47,048 nt of DNA from Burkholderiales bacterium (GTDB lineage Bacteria > Pseudomonadota > Gammaproteobacteria > Burkholderiales > Ga0077523): assembly GCA_019747905.1 (NCBI GenBank), contig JAIEQG010000133.1:1-47048 (forward strand). Direction: 5' to 3'. The notes under the pieces were generated by a model. That model searched no databases and had not been told where the DNA came from. It saw only the letters and a list, made by a program, of their open reading frames with translations. Made by a program: the position numbers and the translations under genes. Below, piece after piece: positions 34,433 to 46,938 of the stretch (its first letter is position 1; each line of letters begins with the position of its first letter).

Positions 34433-35389
34433 GTGACATCCGAGTTCGACCTGATCCGGCGCTACTTCTCGCCACCCACCCGTCATACGTTGCTCGCGGG
34501 CGGTGACGATGCCGCACTCGTGGCAGTCGCACCCGGGCAGGCGCTCGCGGTTTCGACCGACATGCTGGTGGCGGGTCGCCATTTTCATGCCGATGCCGAT
34601 CCTGCCGGCGTCGGTCACAAGTCGCTCGCGGTGAATCTCTCGGACATGGCAGCCATGGGTGCGTTGCCGCGGTGGGTGACGTTGTCGCTTGCACTGCCGG
34701 ATGCGGACGAACGCTGGGTGGGGGCGTTCATGAGCGGATTCCTCGAACTTGCCGCTCGGCATGACGTCGATCTCATCGGGGGCGACACGACCCGCGGACC
34801 GCTCACGATCTCAGTGCAGATCATGGGGGAGGTCGAGGTCGGTGCGGCCCTGCGTCGCGATGCCGCGGAACCGGGCGACGACCTGTGGGTGTCGGGCACT
34901 GTCGGTGACGCTGCCCTGGCCCTGGCGGCCCGCGGCGGCGAGATCACCTTGAGTCCGGCACAGCGCGCCTTTGCCGACGCCAGGCTCGACCGCCCGACAC
35001 CGAGAGTTGCACTCGGGCGCGCGCTGGTCGGCAAGGCCAGAGCGTGCATCGATGTTTCCGACGGCCTCGTCGCGGACGTCGGTCACATCGCCGAGCGTTC
35101 CGGTGTCCGCGCCGTGATCGACTGGTCGCGTGTTCCCCTGTCCGCAGCGGCGAGTGCCCTGCGCAGCGAGCCGGTGATGCGCCGGGCCGCCTTGAGCGGC
35201 GGTGACGACTACGAACTGGCGTTCACTGCGGTGCCGGGCGCGCGCGCCGCGATCGAAGCCGCGGGTGCACGCACCGGAGTCGGCGTCACCCGCATAGGAC
35301 AGATCGACGCGGGCGAGGGCGTGCAGGTGCAGGACGGCAGCGGCCGCGCCGTGGAGCTGGAGGAGGAAGGATTTGACCACTTCGGCTGA
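34433..35389 (+). CDS. thiL: Thiamine-monophosphate kinase
   Basis: A 318-residue enzyme of the AIR-synthase fold. MTSEFDLIRRYF and GGDDAALVAV open the protein; STDMLVAGRHF and GHKSLAVNLSDMAAMGALPRWV bind magnesium and nucleotide; LIGGDTTRGPL and CIDVSDGLVADVGHIA are the remaining conserved acidic blocks; RAALSGGDDYELAFT is the C-terminal motif. It phosphorylates thiamine monophosphate to the diphosphate cofactor. The start is GTG 34433; the out-of-frame ATG at 34425 is not used. It leads thiL-pgpA-pncC. Confidence 0.96.
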   Translation: MTSEFDLIRRYFSPPTRHTLLAGGDDAALVAVAPGQALAVSTDMLVAGRHFHADADPAGVGHKSLAVNLSDMAAMGALPRWVTLSLALPDADERWVGAFMSGFLELAARHDVDLIGGDTTRGPLTISVQIMGEVEVGAALRRDAAEPGDDLWVSGTVGDAALALAARGGEITLSPAQRAFADARLDRPTPRVALGRALVGKARACIDVSDGLVADVGHIAERSGVRAVIDWSRVPLSAAASALRSEPVMRRAALSGGDDYELAFTAVPGARAAIEAAGARTGVGVTRIGQIDAGEGVQVQDGSGRAVELEEEGFDHFG

Positions 35390-35399
35390 GGTACTCCCG

Positions 35400-35885
35400 A
35401 TGCGCCCCGATGCGCGCTTCCTGATGGCGCATCCGGCGCACTTCATCGCGTTCGGATTCGGCGCGGGGCTTGCCCGCACCGCGCCGGGTACGGTCGGAAC
35501 GCTCGTGGCGTTCCCGATCTTCTGGGTGCTGCACCCGCGCATCCCCGATGCCTGGTTCCTGGCGCTGTTGGTCGTCCTGTTCGCCGTCGGTGTCTGGGCG
35601 TGCGAGCGCACCGGCCGGGATCTCGGCGTGCACGATCACGGTGGCATGGTGTTCGACGAGATCGTCGCTTTCCTGATGGTGCTGTTCATGCTGCCGCAGG
35701 AACTCCCATGGCAGGCGTTCGGTTTTCTGCTGTTCCGCCTGTTCGACATCGTGAAGCCGATCCCCATCCGGTACTACGACCGCACGGTGCGCAACGGCTT
35801 CGGCGTGATGCTGGACGATCTCATTGCGGCGTTCTATGCGCTGATCGTGCTGGCGGTGTGGAAGATCACGACGACGACACCATGA
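35400..35885 (+). CDS. pgpA: Phosphatidylglycerophosphatase A
   Basis: An inner-membrane enzyme of about 161 residues. RFLMAHPAHFIAFGFGAGLARTAPGTVGTLVAF starts the family signature, and GVHDHGGMVFDEIVAFLM, FRLFDIVKPIPIRYYD and GFGVMLDDLIAAFYA carry the conserved acidic residues. It removes phosphate from phosphatidylglycerophosphate to give phosphatidylglycerol. I chose ATG 35400, since the family usually starts just before this signature and GAGG lies 8 bases upstream. A TTG at 35373, in frame and after AGGAGGAAGGA, would add 9 residues and overlap thiL by 17 bases. Confidence 0.94.
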   Translation: MRPDARFLMAHPAHFIAFGFGAGLARTAPGTVGTLVAFPIFWVLHPRIPDAWFLALLVVLFAVGVWACERTGRDLGVHDHGGMVFDEIVAFLMVLFMLPQELPWQAFGFLLFRLFDIVKPIPIRYYDRTVRNGFGVMLDDLIAAFYALIVLAVWKITTTTP

Positions 35886-36385
35886 ACGATCCGGAATTGC
35901 TTGCATTGTCCGAACGGCTGGGCCGGGCGCTGAGCGCGCTGGGGGCGCGGCTGGTCACGGCCGAATCCTGCACCGGTGGCTGGATCGGCGAGGTGGTGAC
36001 GATGGTCCCCGGCAGCTCGGGCTGGTACGACCGGGGCTTCATCACCTACAGCAACGTCGCCAAGCGTGCCGTGCTCGGCGTGTCGGCGCAGACCCTGCTT
36101 GCCCAGGGTGCGGTGTCCGAAGCCACGGTGATAGAGATGGTCGACGGGGCCTTGCGGCTGAGCGGGGCCGAGTTCGCGGTTGCCGTGAGCGGCGTGGCGG
36201 GTCCTGGCGGTGGTACGCCAGACAAACCAGTCGGCACCGTCTGCATCGCGTGGGGGACGCTCGGCGGTGGCCGCGAATCGCGCACCTTCCACTTTGCCGG
36301 TGACCGGGAGGCGGTGCGCCGGCAGTCCGTGATTGCCGCCATCGAAGGCGCGATAGGGTGGACCGAACGCCCGGTGGCGGCGTAG
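35882..36385 (+). CDS. pncC: Nicotinamide-nucleotide amidase (CinA C-terminal domain)
   Basis: A 167-residue stand-alone CinA C-terminal domain. LVTAESCTGGWIGEVVTMVPGSSGWYDRGFITYSN opens with the catalytic Ser in ESCTGG, and AVSGVAGPGGGTPDKPVGTVCIAW is the second family motif. It deamidates nicotinamide mononucleotide to nicotinate mononucleotide. Short PncC-type proteins lacking the N-terminal MoeA-like domain are common in proteobacteria. Its ATG overlaps the pgpA stop as ATGA. Confidence 0.95.
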   Translation: MNDPELLALSERLGRALSALGARLVTAESCTGGWIGEVVTMVPGSSGWYDRGFITYSNVAKRAVLGVSAQTLLAQGAVSEATVIEMVDGALRLSGAEFAVAVSGVAGPGGGTPDKPVGTVCIAWGTLGGGRESRTFHFAGDREAVRRQSVIAAIEGAIGWTERPVAA

Positions 36386-36409
36386 CAGCGGCGCGCATTC
36401 GGTTCGACG

Positions 36410-38983
36410 ATGAGCGATACCGATCTCACGCTGTTCCAGAACAATCCCTATCCGATGTGGGTGTACGAGGTCGCGACGCGGCGCTTCCTCGTGGTGAACG
36501 CCGCTGCCGTGCGCCACTACGGATACTCCCAAGAGGAGTTCGAGCGAATGACCCTCGAGGACATCCGCCCCGAATCGGAGCTGCCGCGCCTGCGCGCGTA
36601 CCTTGCGCAAGGGCCGTTGGGCGTTGTCGAACCGACGCTCTGGCGCCATCGGAAGAAGTCCGGCGAGCTGATGGACATAGAGATCGCCTCGCATGACTTC
36701 GCGTTCGACGGCAAGCCGGCGCGGATGGTGGTGGCCATCGATGTGACGCGACGGACCCGCGCCGAAGCGGCGTTGCGGGCGAGCGAGGAGCGCTATCGCA
36801 AGATCGTGGACCTGTCGCCCGACGCGATCACGATCCACGAGGAAGGGAGGTTCGTTTTCGCCAATGTGGCCGCGGCACGCCTGCTCGGCGTTGCGGATCC
36901 GGCGCAACTGATCGGCCGATCGCTGCTCGATTTCATGCATGCCGACATTCACGAACAGGTGAAGGCGCGCTGGAAACGGCTCTACGAGGATCGGGAGATG
37001 GTCGAGCCGACCGATCTCAAGATGACCCGGCCGGATGGCTCGGTGATCTACCTCGAGACGCGCGCGGCACCGATCGACTGGGAAGGGCGGCCGGCGGCGC
37101 AGGTGGTGGCCCGGGACACGACCGAGCGCCGGCAGCACGAGGAGAAGATCGCGCGCCTCAGCCGCATCCACGCCGTGCTGAGCGGCATCAACTCGGCGAT
37201 CGTGCACATCCGCGAGCGGCAGTCGCTGTTCGAGGAGGCCTGTCGCATCGCGGTGCAACAGGGAGGGTTCTGCAGTGCGTGGGCAGCATTGCTCGATGCG
37301 GCCGGCAATCAACTGGTGTCGCGCGCCAACGCCGGGTTGCCGCTGCAGTCCGACGCGGCCGGCGGTCCGGGGCCTGTTCTCAGTTTCACGCCGGCCGGCA
37401 CGGCCGCAACTGCGCTGCGCACTCATGCCGCCGCCTTCGACAACGACATCGAGAGTTCGCCCGAGGTGTCGTTCGTGCGACAGACTGCCATCGGCGTCGG
37501 CGCCAAGGCGGTGATCGCACTCCCGCTGATGGTAAGCGGCGATGCCGTAGGCGTGCTGGTGCTGTATGCGCCGCATCGCGGCTTCTTCGACGATGACGAA
37601 CTCCGGCTGCTGAACGAGCTCGCGGCGGACATCTCCTTCAGCCTCGAGTTCATCGCCACCTCGGAGAAGGCCGACTATCTCGCCTACTACGATCCGCTCA
37701 CGGGCCTGCCCAACCGCAGCCTGTTCTTCGATCGAATGACCTACCTGCTGGGCATGGCGGGACGCGAAGCGACCGGCGTGGCCCTGGTCCTGATCGATCT
37801 CGACCGCTTCCGCCAGGTGAACGACACGCTCGGCCGCAATGCCGGTGACGCCTTGCTGAACGCCGTCGCGCAGCGACTCCGGCAATCGATCCGGGATCAG
37901 GATACCGTGGCGCGGGTCGGCTCCAACCGCTTCGCGCTGGCGGTGGCGGGGGTTGCGGATGCCGCAGACGCGGCCCATTTCGTCGAGTCGCGTGTGCGCG
38001 CCTGCTTCGATCGCAGTTTCACCCTGAACGGGGAGGAGGTGCGCATCGCCGCGACCGCCGGCATCGCGCTCTACCCCGCGGACGCCGACGGTGCCGAATC
38101 GGTCTTCGCCAATGCCGAAGCAGCCCTGCGTCGCGCCAAGGCGCAGAGCGCGCCGTTCCTGTTCTACGGTCCCGAGATGAATGCGCGGGTGTCCGAATCG
38201 TTGCGCCTGGAGACCCGGTTGCGGCGGGCGATCGAGAACGACGAGCTGGTGCTGTGGTACCAGCCCAAGGTCGACCTCGCCACGCGGCGGATGACGGGTT
38301 TCGAGGCCCTGATGCGATGGCAGGATCCGGAGAGCGGGATGGTTCCGCCCGCGGTGTTCATCCCGGTGATGGAACAGACCGGCCTCATCCTCGATGCCGG
38401 TGCCTGGGCGCTGTCACAGGTGGCGCGCGACTGCCGCCTCTGCGGCGCACACGCATTCGCACCCATGCGGATTGCGGTCAATGTCTCGCCGATCCAGTTG
38501 CGTCAGCGCGACTTCGTTGCCGGCGTGCTCGCGGCGGCAGCCGAAATGACGCGTGCGGGCGGTCGGCTGGATATCGAGATCACCGAGAGCATGGTGATGG
38601 AAGACATCAACGCCACCGTGCGGGTGCTGCGCGAACTGGGCGAGAACGGCGTGCGCGTGGCCGTGGACGATTTCGGCACCGGCTATTCGTCGCTCGCCTA
38701 CATCGCACGGCTGCCGGTGCACGCGCTCAAGATCGATCGTAGCTTCGTGGTGGGCATGACGCAGAACGAGCACAGCCTCGCCATCGTCCGCGCCATCATC
38801 TCGCTCGCCCGGTCGCTCGGCCTCAAGGTGATCGCGGAGGGTGTGGAGACCGAAGGCCAGGCCGGACTGCTGCAACGCCTCGAGTGCGACGAGATGCAGG
38901 GCTATCTGGTGAGCCGGCCGGTGCCGCCGGAGGAGGTCATCGAATTCCTGGCCCATTGGGGCGAGGCCAGCCCGGCCGGCTGA
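36410..38983 (+). CDS. PAS-PAS-GAF-GGDEF-EAL c-di-GMP protein with degenerate GGDEF motif
   Basis: An 857-residue soluble protein. Two PAS domains (about 10-120 and 125-245) lead to a GAF domain (about 255-415), then GGDEF and EAL domains. The GGDEF active-site motif is replaced by GSNRF (504-508) in ARVGSNRFALAVAG, so cyclase activity is unlikely although the RxxD inhibitory site remains. The EAL domain is intact: EAL at 632-634 in FEALMRW, NVSPIQLRQRDF, ITESMVME, DDFGTGYSSL, KIDRSFV and AEGVETEG. It is therefore probably a c-di-GMP phosphodiesterase controlled by its N-terminal sensors. ATG 36410 lies 24 bases after pncC. Confidence 0.92.
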   Translation: MSDTDLTLFQNNPYPMWVYEVATRRFLVVNAAAVRHYGYSQEEFERMTLEDIRPESELPRLRAYLAQGPLGVVEPTLWRHRKKSGELMDIEIASHDFAFDGKPARMVVAIDVTRRTRAEAALRASEERYRKIVDLSPDAITIHEEGRFVFANVAAARLLGVADPAQLIGRSLLDFMHADIHEQVKARWKRLYEDREMVEPTDLKMTRPDGSVIYLETRAAPIDWEGRPAAQVVARDTTERRQHEEKIARLSRIHAVLSGINSAIVHIRERQSLFEEACRIAVQQGGFCSAWAALLDAAGNQLVSRANAGLPLQSDAAGGPGPVLSFTPAGTAATALRTHAAAFDNDIESSPEVSFVRQTAIGVGAKAVIALPLMVSGDAVGVLVLYAPHRGFFDDDELRLLNELAADISFSLEFIATSEKADYLAYYDPLTGLPNRSLFFDRMTYLLGMAGREATGVALVLIDLDRFRQVNDTLGRNAGDALLNAVAQRLRQSIRDQDTVARVGSNRFALAVAGVADAADAAHFVESRVRACFDRSFTLNGEEVRIAATAGIALYPADADGAESVFANAEAALRRAKAQSAPFLFYGPEMNARVSESLRLETRLRRAIENDELVLWYQPKVDLATRRMTGFEALMRWQDPESGMVPPAVFIPVMEQTGLILDAGAWALSQVARDCRLCGAHAFAPMRIAVNVSPIQLRQRDFVAGVLAAAAEMTRAGGRLDIEITESMVMEDINATVRVLRELGENGVRVAVDDFGTGYSSLAYIARLPVHALKIDRSFVVGMTQNEHSLAIVRAIISLARSLGLKVIAEGVETEGQAGLLQRLECDEMQGYLVSRPVPPEEVIEFLAHWGEASPAG

Positions 38984-38992
38984 TGCCGCGTT

Positions 38993-39211
38993 TCAGTCAG
39001 GCCGCGAGAAACGGCCACAGGCCGAATAGCGCCGCCACTTTTCCTCGAGGTAGGCGTCGAAGTACGCAGCGCGTGACAAGGGCGCCGTCGTTTCGCTGCA
39101 GGCCTGCGCGGCCAGGTACCGTTCGTAGGCATCGTCGCCCGACCAGGCGCGGGCGAAGCGCCAACCGCGGGCACCGAACCACCAGGCGAGATCGAGCAGC
39201 AATCGGATCAT
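38993..39211 (-). CDS. YbdD/YjiX-like small protein not linked to CstA, 72 aa
   Basis: A 72-residue protein. WRFARAWSGDDAYERYLAAQACSETTAPLSRAAYFDAYLEEKWRRYSACGRFSRPD keeps the diagnostic SGDDAYERYL and the PLSRxxxFxxxxEEKW stretch of the YbdD family, but lacks the terminal Cys-Cys. No CstA/BtsT gene is adjacent; the linked pair is at 17179-19451, 20 kb away. It converges on the PAS-GAF-GGDEF-EAL gene, with 9 bases between the stops, and lies 28 bases downstream of the cyclase gene region start side. A ribosome site is not obvious. It may serve a transporter encoded elsewhere or have a new role. Confidence 0.82.
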   Translation of the reverse strand: MIRLLLDLAWWFGARGWRFARAWSGDDAYERYLAAQACSETTAPLSRAAYFDAYLEEKWRRYSACGRFSRPD

Positions 39212-39239
39212 CGCAGCACGCCGATGAAGGATGCCGCGA

Positions 39240-40154
39240 TTATGCGCCGTCAGGCCCGGTCACGCTGGCGCATTCATAGGCGAGCACGTTCGGGCCGGGG
39301 TCCGACACTTCGTCGCCGAATCCGATGAGGCCGCGACCCGCGAGCACGTAGTCCTCGCGCTTCAGCAACACCAGTTCGGCACCGGTCGGTCGCACGAAGG
39401 TGCCGTTGCTGCTCAAGTCCACCAGCACGAACTTGCCGTTGCGCACTTCGATGCGGGCGTGCTGCCGCGAAGCACGAGGTGCCGCGACCACGATGTCGCT
39501 GGCCGCATCGCGGCCGATGCCGAGCGCGCCCTGGGTGAGGCGCCATTCACGATCGCCGCAGGAGAGCATCAGCTCCCGCGCTGCCGTGCTGACCGCCGGC
39601 GCGACACCCTCCACCAGGGTCATGTCCTGGCCGAGATCCCAGATCACTTCGCACAGACCCACCGCCCCGCTGCGCCCTTTGAGGGCGGTCTCGCCCAGCG
39701 ATCGCACGCTCATCCTTAGATAGCCCGGCAGGGTTTCGCAGGTGCTGTCGCTCGAGAGGATCTGATGCGCCTTGGCGAGCCCGGCAATACGGGCTGCCAC
39801 GTTGACCGTGTCCCCGAAGACGTCGCCATCGCGCTCCAGCACCGGACCGGTGTGGAAGCCGATGCGCACCGCGGGTCGGACATCGTCCTTGCCCGGCAGC
39901 GCCCGCACGCTGCCCTGCATTTGCGCTGCCGCGCGCAAGGCCGTGCCCGCGTCGCCGAACACGCAGAGGACTTCGTCGCCGATGGTCTTCACCACCGTGC
40001 CGCCGAACTGCGTGGTTACGCTGCGCAGGGCAGAGAGGCATGCTTCCACGCGCTGCAACGCCTCGGCATCGCCGAGCGCCTCGTACAGGCGCGTGCTGCC
40101 GGCGATGTCGGCGAACAGGACGGCCCGTTCGGCGATCGAATCCGACGTGCTCAT
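39240..40154 (-). CDS. Class III adenylate/guanylate cyclase fused to FHA domain
   Basis: A 304-residue protein. The N-terminal cyclase domain has the metal-binding Asp16 in AVLFADIAGSTRLYE, Lys56 and Asp60 in VVKTIGDEVLCVF, and the transition-state residues Asn118 and Arg122 in FGDTVNVAARI. All catalytic residues are therefore present. The C-terminal FHA domain (about 213-290) has GIGRDAASDIVV, SRQHARIEV and DLSSNGTFV, the pattern that binds phosphothreonine. It can thus make a cyclic nucleotide and recognise a Thr-phosphorylated partner. Start ATG 40154 overlaps the kinase stop by 3 bases, so it is translationally coupled to the Ser/Thr kinase upstream. Confidence 0.92.
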   Translation of the reverse strand: MSTSDSIAERAVLFADIAGSTRLYEALGDAEALQRVEACLSALRSVTTQFGGTVVKTIGDEVLCVFGDAGTALRAAAQMQGSVRALPGKDDVRPAVRIGFHTGPVLERDGDVFGDTVNVAARIAGLAKAHQILSSDSTCETLPGYLRMSVRSLGETALKGRSGAVGLCEVIWDLGQDMTLVEGVAPAVSTAARELMLSCGDREWRLTQGALGIGRDAASDIVVAAPRASRQHARIEVRNGKFVLVDLSSNGTFVRPTGAELVLLKREDYVLAGRGLIGFGDEVSDPGPNVLAYECASVTGPDGA

Positions 40155-42553
40155 CCGCCGTGCGACTTGATTGCGAGGACGGCCTGGTTGCGCAGCGTCT
40201 TCAACAGCGCCAGCTCTTCGGTGCCGAAGCGCAGCGTGCGCGCACCGACGCTGTCGCCGTAGAACATGCCGACCGGCTTCTTGTTGACGATGACCGGGAA
40301 CAGCGCCAGCGCGCGTGCGTTGATGCTCTTCCGATACCAGCCGGGAATGTGATCCCGGATCTTCTCGCCGTCCACGTCGTCGATATAGATGTCCGCCCCC
40401 TGGCTGATGGAGGCATGGAACACGTCCTTCGCCGCCGTGAGCGGGATCGTGAAGCCGCGCTTGATGATCGAATCGACGTCTTCGCCGAAACCGAAGCGGC
40501 CCTTGAGTCCGCCGCTTGCCGGATCGCGCACGCACAGCAGCACGCGCGTGAAGCCCATGCCGCGATACATGGTCTCGAGGATGATGCGCAGCACGTCGTT
40601 CAGCGCGAAGTCACCCACCAGCGCATTGGTGATGTCCTGGATGCCGGCGGTGAGGATCGCCTGGCGCTGGGTGGCATCCTGGGCGCTGTTGGCCTGCACT
40701 TCGCGCACCGGCTCCACCAGCATGGTGGACTCCATCGCGGTGGCGAGACTGTCTGTGGCCGACCCCGCCGGGTCCTGCGGCGATTCGCCGGACCACTGCT
40801 GCGCCTGACGGAAGAACGGGCTGTTGGCGGTCTTGAGGTTGAGTACGGCCGAATCGCGGGCGATCTCCTTGACCGCACTCTGCACCGCGCCCTTCAAATG
40901 CTGATCGGTCACCCCGAGGCTGTCGCCGAAGCGACCGACGAGCGACTTCAGCTGATTGGCGCGATCCTCCGGTGCGGTGTCGCGGATGACGCCGACGATC
41001 TGGGTGGAGAGTTCGGAGAGCGCGCGCAGCCGCTCGGTCTCGTTGGCCGGCTTGCGCACCTTGGCTTCCTCGATGGTGCGCATGCTGCCGATGAGTTTCT
41101 CGGGAAAATTCCAGGAGCGCGCGATGCCGATGCCCAGGTCGTCGAACGACAGGCCCAGCACCTGGGTCGCCGCAACGTTAGGGTGCGTGCCGCGCGCGGT
41201 GAGCTTCTGGATCTCGAGGTGCTCCTCGTGGAAGTAGAACGCCACGAGCAGCCGGCCGAGGTTGTGGAACATCGCGCAGATGAAACCCTCTTCCCCGTCG
41301 CGAATGCCGGCCTTGGACACCAGTTCCCGCGCCACCACGCCGCTGAAGAACGACGACAGGACTTCGTCCTTCAGGTCCGAGGCCTGCGCCTTGTTCTGCA
41401 GGTGCTCGAACAGCATCAGCGTGAGCGCGATCGAGCGGATCTGGTCGAAGCCGAGCACCATGATCGCGCGCGAGATGGTGCTGATGGTGCCGCCGAACTG
41501 GCCGAAGTACGCGGTGTTCACCAGCTTCAGGAGCTTGTTGGTGAGCGCGAAGTCCTTGAGGATGCTGCCCGACAATGCCGCCACACCTTCCTTGTCGGAA
41601 GCCGTCGCCTTGTTGACCGCGCTGATGGTGTTGGACAGCGCCGGGAAGTCGCTCTTGTGGCGCATGCGGCGCAGCAGGAACTCGAGCGTGCCCGGTGCGC
41701 CTTCGGCACCGGCCGCGGCCGCCGGTTCGGGCGTGAGATACGCCGACAGTGCATCGGCCATCTGCTGCGCCGATTCGAAGCGCTCGGCCGGGTCCTTCGC
41801 GATGGCCCGCATCACGATCGCCTCGAGCCGCTCGTCCACCTCGGAGGCGATCTGCGACGGCGGGGTGAATGGAATGTTCGCGAGCTTGTGCAGCACCTCG
41901 AACACCGTGTTGCCGCTGACGGCGGGGCGGCCGACCAGCATCTCGTAGAGCACCATGCCCGCCGAGAACACGTCCGAGCGGGCGGTGAATGCACGGTCGG
42001 TGGCGTATTCGGGCGCCATGTAAGCGGGGGTGCCGTGGAAACCCGCGTCGCCCGGGTCTTCGCCGGACAGCAGCGCGGCGATGCCGAAGTCCATCACTCG
42101 GGCGATGCCGTCTTCGGTGATCATGACGTTGCCCGGCTTGATGTCCCGATGCACCACCCCCTTCTGGTGGGCGAAGTGGATCGCTTTCAGGATCTGGATG
42201 CCCAGCTCTGCCGCGCGCGCCGGCGCCAGCTTGCCGGATTCGCGGATCACGGCGCTCAAGGTGCGGCCGGCCACGAACTCGAAGACCAGGTAGGGCTTGG
42301 GGCCGTCCTGGCCGGCGTCGAATAGGGTCACGATGTTGGGGTGGGCCAGCCGGCTCACCATCACCGCTTCGGCCAGCAGGGCCTTGACCGGACCCGCGTC
42401 GCGCTGGCCATCGAGGCTCAGGGTCTTGATCGCGACGTCGCGCTGCAGCTGGGGGTCGTGGGCCAGCCAGACCTCACCCTGGGCACCTCGGCCGAGCGCT
42501 TTGCGGACTTCGAATCGGGCGATTTTCGACGCGGTAACGGGGAGGGCGGCCAT
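40151..42553 (-). CDS. Ser/Thr protein kinase-HDOD-GAF fusion
   Basis: An 800-residue fusion. Residues 13-275 are a Hanks-type kinase with glycine loop GRGAQGEVW, Lys43 (VAIK), catalytic HRDIKPGN with Asp137, DFG at 155-157 and [20 protein letters not shown]. Residues about 300-500 are an HDOD domain ([28 protein letters not shown], then [18 protein letters not shown]), and about 640-795 form a GAF domain. The kinase set is complete. HDOD domains appear in signalling and motility proteins and usually lack catalytic HD residues. The ATG at 42553 is used because the frame further upstream carries no kinase homology; its ribosome site is weak. It is divergent from recA. Confidence 0.93.
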   Translation of the reverse strand: MAALPVTASKIARFEVRKALGRGAQGEVWLAHDPQLQRDVAIKTLSLDGQRDAGPVKALLAEAVMVSRLAHPNIVTLFDAGQDGPKPYLVFEFVAGRTLSAVIRESGKLAPARAAELGIQILKAIHFAHQKGVVHRDIKPGNVMITEDGIARVMDFGIAALLSGEDPGDAGFHGTPAYMAPEYATDRAFTARSDVFSAGMVLYEMLVGRPAVSGNTVFEVLHKLANIPFTPPSQIASEVDERLEAIVMRAIAKDPAERFESAQQMADALSAYLTPEPAAAAGAEGAPGTLEFLLRRMRHKSDFPALSNTISAVNKATASDKEGVAALSGSILKDFALTNKLLKLVNTAYFGQFGGTISTISRAIMVLGFDQIRSIALTLMLFEHLQNKAQASDLKDEVLSSFFSGVVARELVSKAGIRDGEEGFICAMFHNLGRLLVAFYFHEEHLEIQKLTARGTHPNVAATQVLGLSFDDLGIGIARSWNFPEKLIGSMRTIEEAKVRKPANETERLRALSELSTQIVGVIRDTAPEDRANQLKSLVGRFGDSLGVTDQHLKGAVQSAVKEIARDSAVLNLKTANSPFFRQAQQWSGESPQDPAGSATDSLATAMESTMLVEPVREVQANSAQDATQRQAILTAGIQDITNALVGDFALNDVLRIILETMYRGMGFTRVLLCVRDPASGGLKGRFGFGEDVDSIIKRGFTIPLTAAKDVFHASISQGADIYIDDVDGEKIRDHIPGWYRKSINARALALFPVIVNKKPVGMFYGDSVGARTLRFGTEELALLKTLRNQAVLAIKSHGG

Positions 42554-42680
42554 GGCTTGCGTCAACGGCAAACGGGCCGTCTTCTTTAGCCGGAACAGCC
42601 CCCGATCGCAGCCCGTTTTCAAGGGGCAGGTCGTTGAATAAAAGGGACAAAGCCGTCTCGTTCGGGCGCATGCCTTGTGC

Positions 42681-42686
42681 CATAAT
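42681..42686 (+). promoter_or_regulatory. Possible -10 element for recA
   Basis: CATAAT lies 32 bases before the recA ATG, with a weak TCGTTC-like -35 at about 42658-42663 (17-base spacing). The ribosome site AGGAGA follows at about 42700. No CTGT-N8-ACAG LexA operator was found between the divergent kinase start and the recA start. Confidence 0.35.
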
Positions 42687-42717
42687 GCGGCCATACCTAC
42701 AGGAGACCCGAAAACCC

Positions 42718-43736
<1,019 letters not shown>

Positions 43737-43740
<4 letters not shown>

Positions 43741-44189
43741 GCGGCGAGCCGACGCTCAAATCCCGGGCGGTGCGCATGCTCGCGCGCCGCGACTACGCGC
43801 GCGCGGAGCTGGCGGGCAAGCTGCAAGCCCATGTGGGCGAGGGCGACGACCTGCCGGCGCTGCTCGACGAGCTTCAGGCCCTGGGTTTTCTCTCCGACGC
43901 ACGCTTCGCCGAGCAGCTGGCCCATCGCCACCGCGGGCGGCATGGACCGCTCACCGTCGAACGGGAGCTGCGCCGCCGCGGCGTCGCTGACGACGTGGTC
44001 GATGCCACGCTGGGTGCGGCCCGTTCCACCGAATATGCCGAAGCGCAGCAGGTCCTGCGGCGCAAGTTCCGCGAGGCGCCCGCGAACATGCAGGACTGGG
44101 CGAAGCAGGGCCGCTATCTGCAGGCCCGCGGCTTCAGCCTCGAAGTGATCCGCCGCCTGCTGCGCACCCCCATCGAACAGGAACTGTAG
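43737..44189 (+). CDS. recX: RecA regulator RecX
   Basis: A 150-residue helical, basic protein that binds RecA filaments and limits their activity. Seen are [63 protein letters not shown] and [17 protein letters not shown], the repeated three-helix motifs of RecX. The start is TTG 43737, sharing TTGA with the recA stop (43737-43740), so translation depends on recA. A hairpin that overlaps the recX stop codon follows. Confidence 0.94.
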
Positions 44190-44200
44190 CTCCAGTTCCT
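44179..44200 (+). terminator. Possible terminator hairpin at the end of recX
   Basis: AGGAACTG (44179-44186) pairs with CAGTTCCT (44193-44200) around a 6-base loop that contains the recX TAG. A short pyrimidine run (TCTTTCCCTTCC) follows. The stem is only 8 bp and the T-run is weak, so it may slow rather than stop transcription toward alaS. Confidence 0.4.
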
Positions 44201-44237
44201 CCGTCTTTCCCTTCCACGCACCGCCGAAGTCATCCGC

Positions 44238-46829
<2,592 letters not shown>

Positions 46830-46938
46830 AGCTTTTCGCTCCATGCGCAGGGCAGCACAAGACAACAAGAGTCGGCACAGGTCGGAGACCACTGAAGGCG
46901 CGGCAGACCGCGTCACTTGCACATTCCGGGGAAGAAAC

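Noticed and set aside
42634..42717. Upstream in-frame extension of RecA
   Set aside because: It would run through the CATAAT element and the AGGAGA ribosome site; the conserved N-terminus begins at 42718.
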